Positions 36,601 to 47,700 of a stretch of 64,000 bases of DNA are shown one piece after another. Position numbers and translations under genes: made by a program. Location: assembly GCA_037501455.1 (NCBI GenBank), contig CM074861.1, positions 97,751,001-97,815,000 of the forward strand, in the 5' to 3' direction. Origin of the DNA: Lantana camara (lineage: Eukaryota; Streptophyta; Magnoliopsida; Lamiales; Verbenaceae). The notes below the pieces were generated by a model. The model did no database searches. It worked only from the letters and a program-made list of their open reading frames with translations, and was not told the origin of the DNA. Within the stretch, counting starts at the first letter, position 1. Every line of letters begins with the position of its first letter.

Positions 36601-37526
36601 ATCTGTACATCATTACAGATATGAGTTCCACAACCGGTATCAAGTACCCAAGAACTAGAATTAATAGAAAGATTTACTTCAACGAGAAAGATACCTTTCT
36701 TTAGAGTAGCCTTGTACTCTGGGCAGTTTCTCCTCCAATGTCCCGCTTTGCCACAATGGAAGCAAACATCCTCTTTCTGATCACGCTTCTTCTTTTGGGC
36801 CTTCCCCTTCGAAATGCCACCAGTGGGCCTAAGGGGTTTCTTCTTCTTCTTTTGGGCTTTCTTGCCCTTACCTTTAGAAGGCCCAGAAGAGGAAGATGGA
36901 GCATTCACCATCAAAACCTTATTGTCCTTCTTGATCGTGCTTTCAGCAGTCACAAGCTGACTAATCAGCTCAGCTACAGTAGCACCAGCATGATTCATGT
37001 TGAAGTTAAGGACAAATGGGTTGAATGATGGTGGGAGCGAAGCTAGCAACAAATCCACTGAAAGCTCATCTTTCAGTGGCATGTCCATGGAAGCAAGTTT
37101 CTCAGTAAGGGCAAGAAACTTGAGTCCATATTCATGGACACTTGAACCTTCCCTCATTCTCAAGTGGAACAATTCCTTTGATGTGTTATACCTTGTAACA
37201 CGTTCATGAGGGCGGTAAAGTTGCTCTAAGTGGTCGTAAATCTCCCAAGCAAATTCCATGGCCTCATGTTGCCTTTGCAAGTCCGGAGACATGTTAGCCA
37301 ACATAAGGCAACGGGCTTGGAGATTATCATCCTTCCACTTCTGAATCGCATCCCGCTCGGCCCGAGTGGGAGCCTCCCCTTCGGGACTGGGCTCCCCTTC
37401 GAAGAGAACATAAGTTCTCTTCTCAGAATCTAAAATGATTTTTAGATTCCTCAGCCAATCAGAATAGTTGGGACCAGTCAACTTGTTTGACTCGAGGATC
37501 GATACAAGAGGGTTTTTGGTTGCCAT
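33606..37526 (-). CDS. gag-pol: Copia B Gag-Pol polyprotein, intact (1306 aa)
   Basis: A complete single-frame Ty1-copia polyprotein. Gag occupies about residues 1-250, with a Lys-rich stretch before a CCHC knuckle (CFHCGKAGHWRRNC, 255-268). The protease follows with LDTGCGTH (Asp 296). Integrase has the zinc residues WHARLGH (430-435) and CESC (461-464), and the catalytic D491 (HTDVCGP), D554 (RSDRGGEY) and E590 (EVSERRNR). RT runs from about 800, with MDVKTAFLNG and the YVDD box at 978-981. RNase H has YCDASFASD (about 1140) and STTEAEYLAA. Order PR-IN-RT-RH defines Ty1-copia. No stop or frameshift is present. The usual integrase motif PQQNGVAE reads PQLNEVSE, a small departure. Confidence 0.95.
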   Translation of the reverse strand: MATKNPLVSILESNKLTGPNYSDWLRNLKIILDSEKRTYVLFEGEPSPEGEAPTRAERDAIQKWKDDNLQARCLMLANMSPDLQRQHEAMEFAWEIYDHLEQLYRPHERVTRYNTSKELFHLRMREGSSVHEYGLKFLALTEKLASMDMPLKDELSVDLLLASLPPSFNPFVLNFNMNHAGATVAELISQLVTAESTIKKDNKVLMVNAPSSSSGPSKGKGKKAQKKKKKPLRPTGGISKGKAQKKKRDQKEDVCFHCGKAGHWRRNCPEYKATLKKGIFLVEVNLSINSSSWVLDTGCGTHICNDVQMLSEVQQLKEGECVLKIGDGSNVEARALGTIRLDLGSFELVLNKVLYVPSIIRNLISVPILDCEGYETYIKNGKYFIKRNNSSVHIGTLSNGLYLTQNINIMNIQRETKRKRDDKVSAPLWHARLGHISKNRISKINTLGSFSENDLKELTSCESCLKGKMSKVPFKGTVERATEVLDLIHTDVCGPLNVSTRNNHQYFITFTDDFSRYGYVYLMKYKSEAFEKFLEFQKEVENQTGHKIKALRSDRGGEYLSEEFLNHLKDNGIISQWTPLGTPQLNEVSERRNRTLLDMVRSMMSFTDLPPSFWGYALESAAKILNLVPSKSVPKTPYEMWHGKIPSYSYLRIWGCPAYVKRTVGDKLESRSNLCYFVGYPKESIGYYFYDQSEQKVFVSRNVTFLEEPFLKEKKGKIIELEEVQNDPTSPTEETSHSDQLQPITNFDTHVNPPLRRSERTPRQPERWYGFFHEISQKDNDPLTYEEALSDSDSEQWIEAMKSEMDSMNSNQVWTLVDLPDGVKPIGCKWIFKRKLGVDGSIAAYKARLVAKGFTQRPGVDFDETFSPVAMQKSIRIMLAIAAYYDYEIWQMDVKTAFLNGDIDKDIYMEQPIGFTFSGSEQKVCKLQRSIYGLKQASRNWNIRFDESVKAFGFIQISNESCVYRMELETSVQFLVLYVDDILLIGNSKDDMKVTKLWLLNQFEMKDLGDASYILGIKIYRDRSRRLIGLSQLMYIDKVLKRFNMESTKVKNLPMSVGTCLSKKMCPKTNLEKERMTHTPYASAIGSIMYAMLCTRPDVAYALSVTSRFQSDPGDGHWAAVKNILKYLKSTKDLFLVYGGQKDLTVEGYCDASFASDLDDFKSMSGYIFCLNGGAVSWKSSKQTTTADSTTEAEYLAANDAAKEGVWIRNFIQELNVVPSMKDPITVFCDNTGAVAQAREPRSHQRTKHIMRKYHLIRDIIKRGDVQIERVTSAENVADPLTKPLSREAFQGHLQKMGLRIASEWL

Positions 37527-39771
37527 TTCAAAACACGTAGAGAATCACAGAATCTACGACCTAAATGGTAAAACAGAGAACTAGTGAGCATGCTGAATTA
37601 TAACGATATACAAAAGATAAGGTCTTTAATCTAATGTAGCTCCCACTGTTTTTCAAAGATCTAGAATTCCCAAAGATCTAAGAGGAACACGTTTCCCAAT
37701 GGGTACTAAGATCCTAGGCATTTTACCTCGAACCCACGACTCGCGAACATTCTAAGTAAGAACCCTAGGTAGGTACAACATACCAATTCTAACACCTTTA
37801 GAACTCTTAGTAATTATTTTTGCATCACCTATCTTTCAATATGGACCCACGACTCGTGCGACATCCATATTTACTTAGGTGTTTAAGCTAGACCCATCAA
37901 TCATAAGATCATGACCAAAACTTAGTTCGAACGACCCACGACTCGCGGACATCGCCCTTGCTAAAATTGACCACGAAATATTGATCATTTAAAATGATTA
38001 ATTAGGTAACTAAGAACTAATAAGCTCCACTAGCTATCCCACGACTCGCGGACAATAACTAGCTTTACTTACTAAACTTAAAATCTATTGATGGAATGCT
38101 AGGAATTTAATTAAAAATTTGCATCTCGAATTAAACACCTATTTGTTCGAAATTAGCTTAATATTTAATGGGAATTTTCGAATCAACCGGAGAGTTGTCC
38201 GGTTCGACCTCACCAACATATATGTTATCCAATTTTATTAGCCTTGATTAATGCAAGTACACTTAAATGCATATCAAACAAGCACATAAACAGATAACAT
38301 GTCCTAGCATGATACTAACATGTAATGATCATGGGTTCTACCTATCTTATGCGTGATATGTGGGAGCCACTCCACAATCACAAGTTCTAACATACATGCC
38401 ACATAAACAGTTTAAATCACATAAGGGAAAGCGGTAACAAAATACGAGCCCTATCTCTATTACATTTAACAATTGAGATTCCCCTCCCTAACATTTTGAG
38501 GGGTCTTCACTTATGGCCTCCTTGTTACTTGAATGTGGTCCATCTTACTCCATGGGTGCATTGTCTCCAAAATGAAAATAAAACCTCACCACCTATCTCT
38601 ACTCTCAAATTACAATAAAAAGAAAAAGACATAAAGTAATAAGGCTCAATCTTCATATTGGCCTTAGACAATTACACGGGGCATACCCCGGCCTAAAAAA
38701 CAGTAATATGGAAAGCCACATAATAAATCACATAACAGTACGCACATAAGTGAGGCTCCAACCTCAATTGAAAAACGCAACTATAGGGCTCCAACCCCAA
38801 TTTAAACCGTCCATGTGCATAAATTAAAACCATACATAGATCTAAACCCATGATCACCTAACATGCTTTTGCGAGAATTTAAATTTAGCCAATAAATTAA
38901 AATTCTCGTTTCAAGTCCTAATGACTTAAAACACGACTTAGATGCAATTCTTGTTCAAGACCCTTTTCAATAAAACCCGAAAAACAATAAACCAATAAAA
39001 TTCCAATTAATTTCCAAAATTAATAATTTTATTCTTTCATTATTTTCATAAAATAAAATTCATAATTTTCCCAAAATCCAAATCGCTTTAATTTCTCAAA
39101 AATCCCAATTTAATCAAAATTTTAAAATAATTTTATTTTAGCAAAACTGATTTTAAAAGATAAAATTAAAATAAAATTAAATCGGGATTTTAAGGACCGA
39201 AAACACAAAAAACACGAAACACGAAAACAAGCCCAAAAAGGGCCCAGCCGCGTGAGACACCGCCGCGCAGCAGCGCGCGCGGACGCGCGCGGCAGTTGTC
39301 GCTCGCGTGCGCACGCTGGGCGTGCATCATGCGCGCGCCGCGCGCAGCAGCGCCGGCCGCGACTAGGCGGGCTGTGCAGGCGTCCCACGCGGTTGCCGGA
39401 CGGACTGGGCGGGCGTGCCTAGGCACGCCCGGGATGGCTCCCGCGCGGTTACGGGAGGGGCTGGGCGGCGTGCGCGCGCAGGCCTGGGGCGTGCTACACA
39501 TTGGCACGTCCCAATCCCGCGCGTTTGTTTCGCGTCTCGTTTCGTGTCTAGGTTTCTCGAAACCAATTCAATCCAAAATTAAAAAATTCGATTTTGATAA
39601 ATTTCAACTAAAACAATTTTCAAAAACAGTTTTAGAAATTCAGGAAAAAATTACAGTTTCGTATTTCAGGCTTTCTAAAAGAACTCATGAATACCTAATT
39701 CGCATCTAAGCCTAAGAATTTCTACCAAATTCAGAATAATTGAGACGAATCAGAAACACGATTAACGAGGT
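37527..39771 (-). other. Long 5' leader of copia B
   Basis: 2.2 kb between primer site and gag start, without a plausible gene. In transcript order it has a very GC-rich block (39540-39241), paired words such as GGGGTATGCCCC (near 38675-38695), and four stem-loops (38054-37733). The copia A leader has the same components in the same order. ORFs in the GC-rich block are compositional. Confidence 0.7.
37725..38065 (-). repeat. Four leader stem-loops with a conserved loop (copia B)
   Basis: Plus-strand loop copies are at 38038-38054, 37935-37951, 37846-37863 and 37733-37749. In element RNA the loop reads TGTCCGCGAGTCGTGGG or a close variant. Stem arms differ between copies but pair: CTAGTTAT/ATAGCTAG, GGGCGA/TCGTTC, AATATGGA/TCCATATT, and a longer imperfect stem for the last. 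Many differences are pair-preserving or G-U. The last loop ends 207 nt before gag. Confidence 0.75.
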
Positions 39772-39784
39772 GGCTCTGATACCA
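39772..39784 (-). other. Primer binding site of copia B, initiator Met tRNA
   Basis: Minus strand TGGTATCAGAGCC, 2 nt from the LTR edge at 39787. Confidence 0.92.
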
Positions 39785-39786
39785 CT

Positions 39787-41735
39787 TGTTGGAAAACACG
39801 AATCAGAAAGCAGCGGAATTTAAAAATTTTCCCAACAAAAGGACCTTGAACTCGCAATCGTGTAACCAAATTCGTAAAGACAGAAAACTTACTTTTCTTT
39901 TGTTCTTTCTTGAAGCGTTTCAAGCCACCCAAGAACGCTCTTCTCGCGGCTTGATCCCCTCTCCTTGGTAAATCTCAAATCTTCAAACTTCTAACTTGAA
40001 GTCTCTAGAGATAGTCCACCAACTTGATCACAATCTAACTAGTAAGGATGCTAGTTCTCTAGTTAGTGTTTAGGCTTAACCTAGGGTTTAATTTAATCTT
40101 GGAGAAGGGAAGGTGTTCAACACATGAACCAAGAATTGTCTATTAGCTCTAAAGGGGAGCATGAGCTCCCCTATATATAGGAAAGGGAAGGGGCGGCCGA
40201 ACCTAGTCTTAATGGACAAAAGATTTGGTCCCTCTCTCTCCTATTACTTGATCATCAAGTATTTCCAACTTTGACTTTGAATTCTAATTCAAGTCAACTT
40301 TTAAGAGAGCTAAAAATATCCAAACTATTTTTGGATAATTTTATACTTTATTTATTATAAAATAAATAACTTATTTTTATCTAATTAATTAATTCGTAAT
40401 TAATTAACTAGATTATTTTCTCCAAAATTAGACTTTCTTTTTAATTCAAAATTAAACCAAAGTCTATTAAATAATTAACTAATTAATTATTTAATATATA
40501 TATAATATATATATATACACACGTGTGTGACACGTGTCACAGTGACACGTGTCACTCACGTGAGCCACACGTGTGACTTCACACGTGTGGAACCCTCTTG
40601 GCCCGATTAACTCATTTAATCATTTTCAAGCCTCAACTCATGTAACCAAGTTGTTGTGTGTGACCCTCTAGGTTCTCAATTCAATTAGCAGTGACCCTAA
40701 TTAATTAATTCACTAATTAATTAATCAGTCCACAGATTAAACGACCATAGTCTAGCAACAGGTGTTTAACCCCTAGTTGAATTGGAATGTTCGGATTCGA
40801 CAGAACCTTTAAGTCATTGATTCATGTGAGATACAATCCTCCTACTTACTATCTCTCAACCAAGATCTAGGGCAAGGGAATAATCAGAACCCTAATAATC
40901 CGGTCTTAAAGCTAAGTGCATTTCATATCCATTTGATCTCAATCCAAGAAACCCTTTTCTTGATGTCTTGATCTACTGCCTTGGCCAAGGACTCCATATG
41001 GCATATGAATGACTTACACAATAAGAGATCACCTTGCAAATGCAAGTGTAGGTCCTTTCTTGATTCTCATTCGCTTTCATGAATCACTTGTGCAATCCCA
41101 GCATAAGCCTTGAATCAGTTGTCTAAGGCGACACCCTTTAAAGCTTATACCTAAGACTACAGAGTTAACTCATAAAGTGACAAGGAACCTCAAGTCTAAG
41201 GATCAATTAATCACATCAATGACTCGTGAGATATTTCCTAATCTGGAAGTTTCCATTTCCTGAAATAGAAACTTCCTTTCCCATTTAGGAATGTTCTCAC
41301 ACGGGGTACCTCAGTGAACTTACTTATTAAAGTAAGCACCCTCATGTATCACGCACGTATCAACTATACACTTTGCACCTCCATGAAACAAGGTGGTCCT
41401 TCTTAAGGGCGTGATCCCACAAGCAAGCCTTAGAGGAGTCAGGTTGACACTCCCACTGTCTGTAGGACTCATCGGCTTGGAGTATTTTACTAATCATGAC
41501 TTATGTGATATAGGGCTCGTTTCATGAACCATTTCACCTAAATGGTAGAGTCCTAAAGTCATCAGGATTAGGGGAGTTCTCATACATGCACAGATAAAGT
41601 AAACGCATACCAAACAAGAGCATATAAAGAAGTGTTGCCTCAATTCGTTATTTCATTCAAAGATTGTCTGTGATTACAATAAGGAAAAGCACAAAGCGGA
41701 TATACAATCGGCTTTCTAGGGCACTATTCCTAACA
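39787..41735 (-). repeat. 5' LTR of copia B
   Basis: 1949 bp, same ends as the 3' LTR. The core promoter CTATATATAG is at 40171-40180, and the ACGTG cluster at 40517-40590. Confidence 0.92.
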
Positions 41736-41789
41736 TCGAGAGCATTGTTTGGGACGTGTGATCCATTTGAGAAATTGGATCATGTGTTA

Positions 41790-42010
41790 ATTAATTAGGG
41801 AATTAATCATCAAGCCCAAATATAATTAATTAGTGAATTAATTATAAAGCCAAGATATAATTAATTGGAGAATTAATTATAAATCCCTAAATATAATTAA
41901 TTGGAGAATTTAATTATATAACCAAAATAAAATTAATTGGAGAATTAATTTTAGTCCGTTAGAATTAATTAGTGAATTAATTCTAAAGCCCTTCATAGAA
42001 TTAATTCTAA
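41790..42010 (+). repeat. AT-rich ~32-bp repeats in copia A 5' LTR
   Basis: Repeated units of the form ATAATTAATTGGAGAATTAATT joined by AAGCCCAAAT or AAGCCAAGAT. Each unit is near-palindromic (AATTAATT...AATTAATT). The matching array in the 3' LTR is at 49360-49600 with a different arrangement of units. Confidence 0.7.
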
Positions 42011-42646
42011 GTATTTAATTATTTACTTGTTCTAATTTTATTAGAATAAAGAAATAAATGAATATCTTCTATTTTATTATTCTAATAAAGTATTAGGATA
42101 AAATATTTAATTATTGCTAGAATAATTAAATATTCCTAAATTAGCTAAGAGCTCTTTCTCTAGAAAATAAATATCTTATTTTAGATAAGACATTATTTAC
42201 TTGGAGATGGTACTAGGCTTTCGAACCCTACCTATAAAAAGGGCAAGGGGCTCGATTATTTGAGCCTTACACGTGATGTTGATATCACGTCCAACCTTCA
42301 TGGAATTTTGGGGATAATTCTCTTGCTCTCTTTTCTCGTTTATGTTTCTTTAATACACATGTTATAGTACTAGCATACTCACTAACATGATTTGAATCAA
42401 AGTTGGTGTGGATTAATACTCTAGGGGATTTCTACTTTGGAATCTTGAAGAAAGAATCGTTCAAGAAACGGGGATTCATGCCGCATGAAGAACGTTTGAG
42501 GGCGGCTCAAAACATTTCAAGAAAGCTTCAGTTGTTGTAAGTTTCTTGCAATCCCATAAGTTTTGAAACGAACATTGCAAGATCACGATCCCTTTTGGAA
42601 AATTTTTTAAACTTCCGCTGCTTTAACTCTGCTATTTTCCAACAAG

Positions 42647-42660
42647 TTGTATCAGAGCCA
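42647..42660 (+). other. Primer binding site of copia A (mutated)
   Basis: TTGTATCAGAGCCA follows the 5' LTR end at 42644; the second base differs from the canonical TGGTATCAGAGCCA. Confidence 0.8.
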
Positions 42661-44788
42661 CCTTGCAACTTTCGTTTCAAAACGTTACTGTTTTGAATTT
42701 TGATAGAAAATTCTTGAATTTGGATGATAGTTATGTATTCTTGGTTTTTGTTCGAAATACGAATCTGTCGGATCTAAACTGTTTCTTGAAAATTAATGAA
42801 AATATGTTTTCGTAAAAATCAGGTTTTAAACTGTTTTAATTGAATTTATTTAGAATTGTTTTAATTCGAAATTGGATTACTTAAATTTGCTGAAATTGCG
42901 AGATGAAATTGCTAAAATCTGCCTAGGAGCGCCTACCGCGATGTTCCGTTACCGTGCGGGAGAGACCGCACGCCTACCGCGCGCAAGGCAGCGAGCTCAT
43001 CGCAGCCCTCGCGCGTAGCGGAGCGGGTTTTCTCCCTGTCCGCCTAGCACAGCCGCGCGGTGCTATCTGCTCGCGCGCTTGCGGGCGGCAGCCGCGCGCC
43101 TCTAGCGGGCTGTCCCGGGATCCCGTTTTCGTTTCATGTTTTCCAAGTTTTGTAAAATCCCATTTTGTAAAATTTGATTTTAATTTTAAAAAAAATTTGA
43201 TTTTAATTTTATAAAATTATTTATTTGAAATAATTAGAAAATTTGGGATTTTTATGAATTAAAGTCAAGTTCTTATTTTTCGAGAAAATATTAAATATCA
43301 CTTTGAATGATATTTTTGACAAAAATTTAATTATGAATTAATTGTGGTTTTGTCAAATTGATCCGGGTTCGTTTTTGAATAAATTCTTGAATAGTGAACT
43401 ATATTTAAATTACTTAAGTTAATTGTAACTTGAAGTCAAGGGAATTTTAAATTTAATTGGTAATTTTAAATTTCAAGCGGATTATGCTAGTGTAGGTGAC
43501 CATGGGTTAGTCTTTTTTAATTTATGCACATGGATGATTTCAATTGGGGTCGGAGCCCCATAGTTGTGTTATTTCAATTGGGGTTGGAGCCCTACTTTTG
43601 TGCGTACTGTTATGTGTTTATTATGTGGCTTTCCTTATTATTGTTTTGGGCCGGGGTATGCCCCGTGTACTTGTCTATGGTCAATATGAAGATTGAGCCA
43701 TATTACTTATGTTAAGAGAGTAGAACTTAGGAAGTGATGGTTTTTCTTTTCATTTTGGAGACAAGCACCCAAGGAGCAAGAAGGATCCATAAGGAACACT
43801 TGAAGTACGGTGGCCATAAGAGAAGACCCCTCAAAATATTTAGGAGGGTTTTTATTAATGTAATAGATAGGGTTTTCCATTAAATTCTGTACCCCTATGT
43901 GATATAAACTATCTTATGTGGCATAAGTGTTAGAACTAGCAATTATGGAGTGGCTCCCATAATTGCACATAAGATAGGATACCCATGATCATCTCATATT
44001 AGTATCATGCTAGGACATGTTTTTTGCTAATTGCTTCTGTGATGTACTTTATGTGAAACTGCATTAATTAAGACAATTAAAAATGGATAACTGTACATGT
44101 TGGTGAGGTAAAAAACCGGACAACTCTCCGGTTAATTCGAAAATCCCTAATTAAAATATTGAGCAACTTTCGAATAAATAGGTATTCTATTACGGTAATA
44201 AAATTCCTAGCATTCCATCAATAGGATTTAAGAGTTAGTAGGTAAGCTAATTGCTGTCTCACGAGTCGTGGGGTAATTAGTGCAGCCTATTAAATCTTAG
44301 TTTCTTGATTGATCATTTAAGGTGATTGATATTTCTTGATCATTTTAGAATTGGCGATGTCTCACGAGTCGTGGGTCGTTCCGGACTAATTTCAATTGAG
44401 ATCTTATGATTGATGGGTCCTGCTCAACACTGAAGTAGTTATGGATGTCTCATGAGTCGTGGGTCCATGATTGAAAGATCAGTGATGCAAAAACATTACT
44501 AGGAATTCCATGGAGATGGAATTGACAATTTAGTACCTACCTAATGATTCTTAGACTTTTGGATGTCTCATGAGTCGTGGGTCCAAAACTAAGAATGCTT
44601 GGGATCCTAGTACCTATTGAGAAACTAAGTTTCTTCTAAGGTCGTTTGGGATTTGTTGACCTTCTAACAACAGTGGGAGCCACATACGACAAAAGACCTA
44701 ATCCTATGTGTTACGTTATTATTCAATATGCTCACATTTTCTCTGCTTAACATTTAGGTTGTAGTTCTGTGATTGTCTACAAGTTGAA
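42661..44788 (+). other. Long 5' leader of copia A
   Basis: 2.1 kb without a gene. Contains a GC-rich block at 42921-43125, two nearby copies of TTTCAATTGGGGTYGGAGCCC (43535-43595), GGGGTATGCCCC near 43655 and four stem-loops at 44240-44600. Colinear with the leader of copia B. Confidence 0.7.
44240..44600 (+). repeat. Four leader stem-loops with a conserved loop (copia A)
   Basis: The loop TGTCTCACGAGTCGTGGG (or CATGAG variant) occurs at 44255-44272, 44358-44375, 44446-44463 and 44564-44581. Stems: CTAATTGC/GTAATTAG, GGCGA/TCGTT, TTATGGA/TCCATGA, and ATTCTTAG..TTTTGGA/TCCAAAACTAAGAAT with a 2-nt bulge. The last loop ends 208 nt before gag, as in copia B. Confidence 0.78.
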
Positions 44789-47700
44789 ATGCGACCCATT
44801 AGTATCCATCCTTGAGTCAAACAAGTTGACTAAAGTCCTAACTACTCTGATTGGCTTCGAATCCTAAAAATCGTTTTAGATTCCAAAAGAGAAAATTGTT
44901 CTCTATAAGGCGGACTTTTCACCTATTGTGAAAATTCGACCTAGGCCTAAGGAGAAGCAATTGAAAAGTGAAAGGAAATTCTCCAAACACTTAAGAGTAA
45001 TTATACTCCCTCATAAATGTGTTACAAAGTATAACACATTATAGGAACACTTAAGAGCAACTGTACTCTCTTGCAAGTGTGTTACAATGTATAACACATC
45101 GAAGGAATTGTTCCAAATTTGTATGAAGGAATGCATGTGTAACATGGACTGAAAGTCCTCACTAAGGAGAACCTTGCAGCCACGTACACAAACTAAGAAA
45201 CGAGTTCTTAGTCCACTGATTGCTTGAATTGCTTCTATCATCATTTTAGACCCTTTTTGCTCAATCTTAGATGATGCTATTGTAGCATAGTTCATCAAAT
45301 TAGTTGATAACTTAAGAGAGCATCCTTGAGAAGGACTAAAAGGTAATGATGATTAGTTCTTCTTCTAAACCTATTAAGGTAAAGACATCAAGGCCGAAGA
45401 AGAAGAAACCTTTGAAACCCGATGGAGGGGTGAGAGAAGGGAAAGCCTAAAAGAAAGACCAGACTTTAGCTTCCATAGTGGCAAACTAGGGTATTGGAAA
45501 GGAACTGCAAAGAGGATGAGGATACTCCGTGTGTCTCTCGTTGTGGCAATTCCGATAGGATCAGAATTCACTAGTCTTGAGTTAATTTTGCATAAATTGT
45601 TGTGCAAAACTCAAAGTATTGATGTTTCGAAGATACAACAAGATAACATAAGTAAAGTAAGATGACAGAGTTTCAAATAACTTTGGAACGTCCTAAATGG
45701 GATTAGCAAGTTAATCATCTTAGGATCATTTTACGAAAATGAACTCAAAGACTTAACTTCCTAAGAAACCTATTTAGAAGGAAACGTTCCCGAAAATCCC
45801 GTTTATGTGAAACGAGAAACACGTCCCAAATTTAGATGGATCTCGATCCATACTAAGGATTAAGGTTTGGTTAATGTAAGCGCTAGACTGAATCGTTAGT
45901 TTAATCATTATGAATGTGTATACTTAATGAAGTACGAATTTTGAAACTTCTGAGAAATTATTAGAATTTCAATGAGAAAGGTTAAGAACCACAATACTCG
46001 AGAGACGAGCATTTTGATTTGATCAAAATGGCAAATGTCTCATTAACTAAATTTAGTCATCTTAGAGATAATAGGATTATCCCACAGTGAGCTCATTCAA
46101 GAATAACTTTGTATTTTGAATGAAAGAACATAACCCTATAGGATATGGTTCGTTCCTTGTTGAGACTTACCGACTTACCTTCGTTCTGAAGTTATGCTTC
46201 AGAAAACGCAGTTGGGATTTTGAATCTTGCACATTCCAAACCAGTCCCTTAAAATGCACTACGAGTTGTGGTATTTAAATAAACTAATAATTCTTATCTT
46301 AGAATTTTGGGATTGTCTTCTTATGTGAAGAGGACAGTGGGAGTCTTCTTAAGCGAAGAAGACAGTGGGATATGAACTTGAAACAAGTTCAAGTTTATAT
46401 GAACAATATATAATATTGCTTTTGCAATTCTTTGGAACAAAGAATGTATCTCTCTTTAGTCTTCTTAATTGAAGAAGAAATTGAGAGATAAGATTGAAAC
46501 TAGTTCAAGTCTATACAAACAATATAGCATATTGTTTCTATGATTCTTTTGAACAAATGTTGTTTGTTTTAAAGAATATACCTTTCTTAAGGAATCATTC
46601 CTAAGAGAGAAGAAAGGTAAGCCCAAAGATTTCAAAAGGTTTGAGGACATAACCCACGCCACAAATAGGAAGAGATGTACTGTTCTGATAAACCTTAGCC
46701 AATTTTAAGGAGATAGTACACAAGTAAACTCTCCTCCGTCGATGCATTCAGAAAGCATTCCTAGATAGCCTATAAGATAATATGGTTTTCACCATGAAAT
46801 CTTCTAAAGTGGATACTGATCCATTTACCCATGAGGAGGCACTGTCAGATTTGGAATCTAAGCAGTAAAAACAAATTATGAAATCTAAAATGGATTCCAT
46901 ATATTCAAACTAAGTTTGGACCTTAGTTAACTACTTGATAGGATCAAGCTTGTCTTATCAATATAAGATTGATGAAGACATAAATATGGAACATCCATGG
47001 ATTTCACATTTAGTGGGAGTAAGCAAAAGGTTTGCATACTCCAAATGATCAATTTTTGAAATTGAACTATGCTTCTAGGAATTAGAGTATTCGAATTAGT
47101 AAAATAGTCAAAGTTGTTTGATCTAAAATTCGAGCATAGCGTGTACAAGAAAGTGTTAGAGACTAAAAGTTCAACTTTTGGTACTTTATAAAGATGATAT
47201 CCTTCTGATTGGGAATGCGAAGGATGATATAAAAGTTACCAAAGCCTGGTTAGGAACCATTTTGAGATGAAAGGTTTTGGTGACAGATTCTACATTCTCG
47301 AGATAAATATCTATGGAGATAGATTTAAGAGAATAATAGGATTATCACAGTCAAGGTACATAAACATTGTACTGAAATGGTTTAGTATGGAAGATTCCTA
47401 CAGAATTTCCAATGGGAAATGGAATATCTCTTTTGAAGAGGATGTGTCCTAAAATAACTATGAGAAAGTTAGAACGTCAAGGGTGCATAATGTATGCAAA
47501 ATTATGTACTTGACGAGATATGGATACCACATAGCGTGGTGGGCCTATTCTAAATGTAACCTTAGAGAAGGTCACTGGATTGCTGTAAAAATACCCTCTG
47601 AGTACTTTAGAAGAAATGAGGATATGTTTTAAGAGTCCAGAGAGATCTTGTCATTAAAGGACTGTTTGATGTAATCATTGCATAATAAACATAGATATTG

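Larger units (their letters stand above)
31641..41735 (-). mobile_element. Copia element B, structurally complete, probably autonomous
   Basis: A 10,095-bp minus-strand Ty1-copia element with two LTRs of exactly 1949 bp, a perfect duplication TCGAG (31636-31640 and 41736-41740), iMet primer site, polypurine tract and one uninterrupted gag-pol frame. I count about 15 LTR differences (0.8%), making it the youngest datable insertion here. Nothing visible prevents it from being functional; expression is untested. Confidence 0.9.
30476..42644 (+). repeat. 5' LTR of copia A, split by copia B
   Basis: Two parts, 30476-31640 and 41741-42644, start TGTTGGGAATAGTGCCC and end TTTTCCAACA. The 3' LTR reads straight through GGATCGAGAGCATTG at the matching spot, confirming where copia B went in. 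A TATA box (TATAAAAA) is at 42233-42240. Confidence 0.85.

Noticed and set aside
39122..39709. Overlapping ORFs of up to 137 codons on both strands
   Set aside because: They lie in the GC-rich leader block and arise from lack of AT-rich stop codons; no domain.
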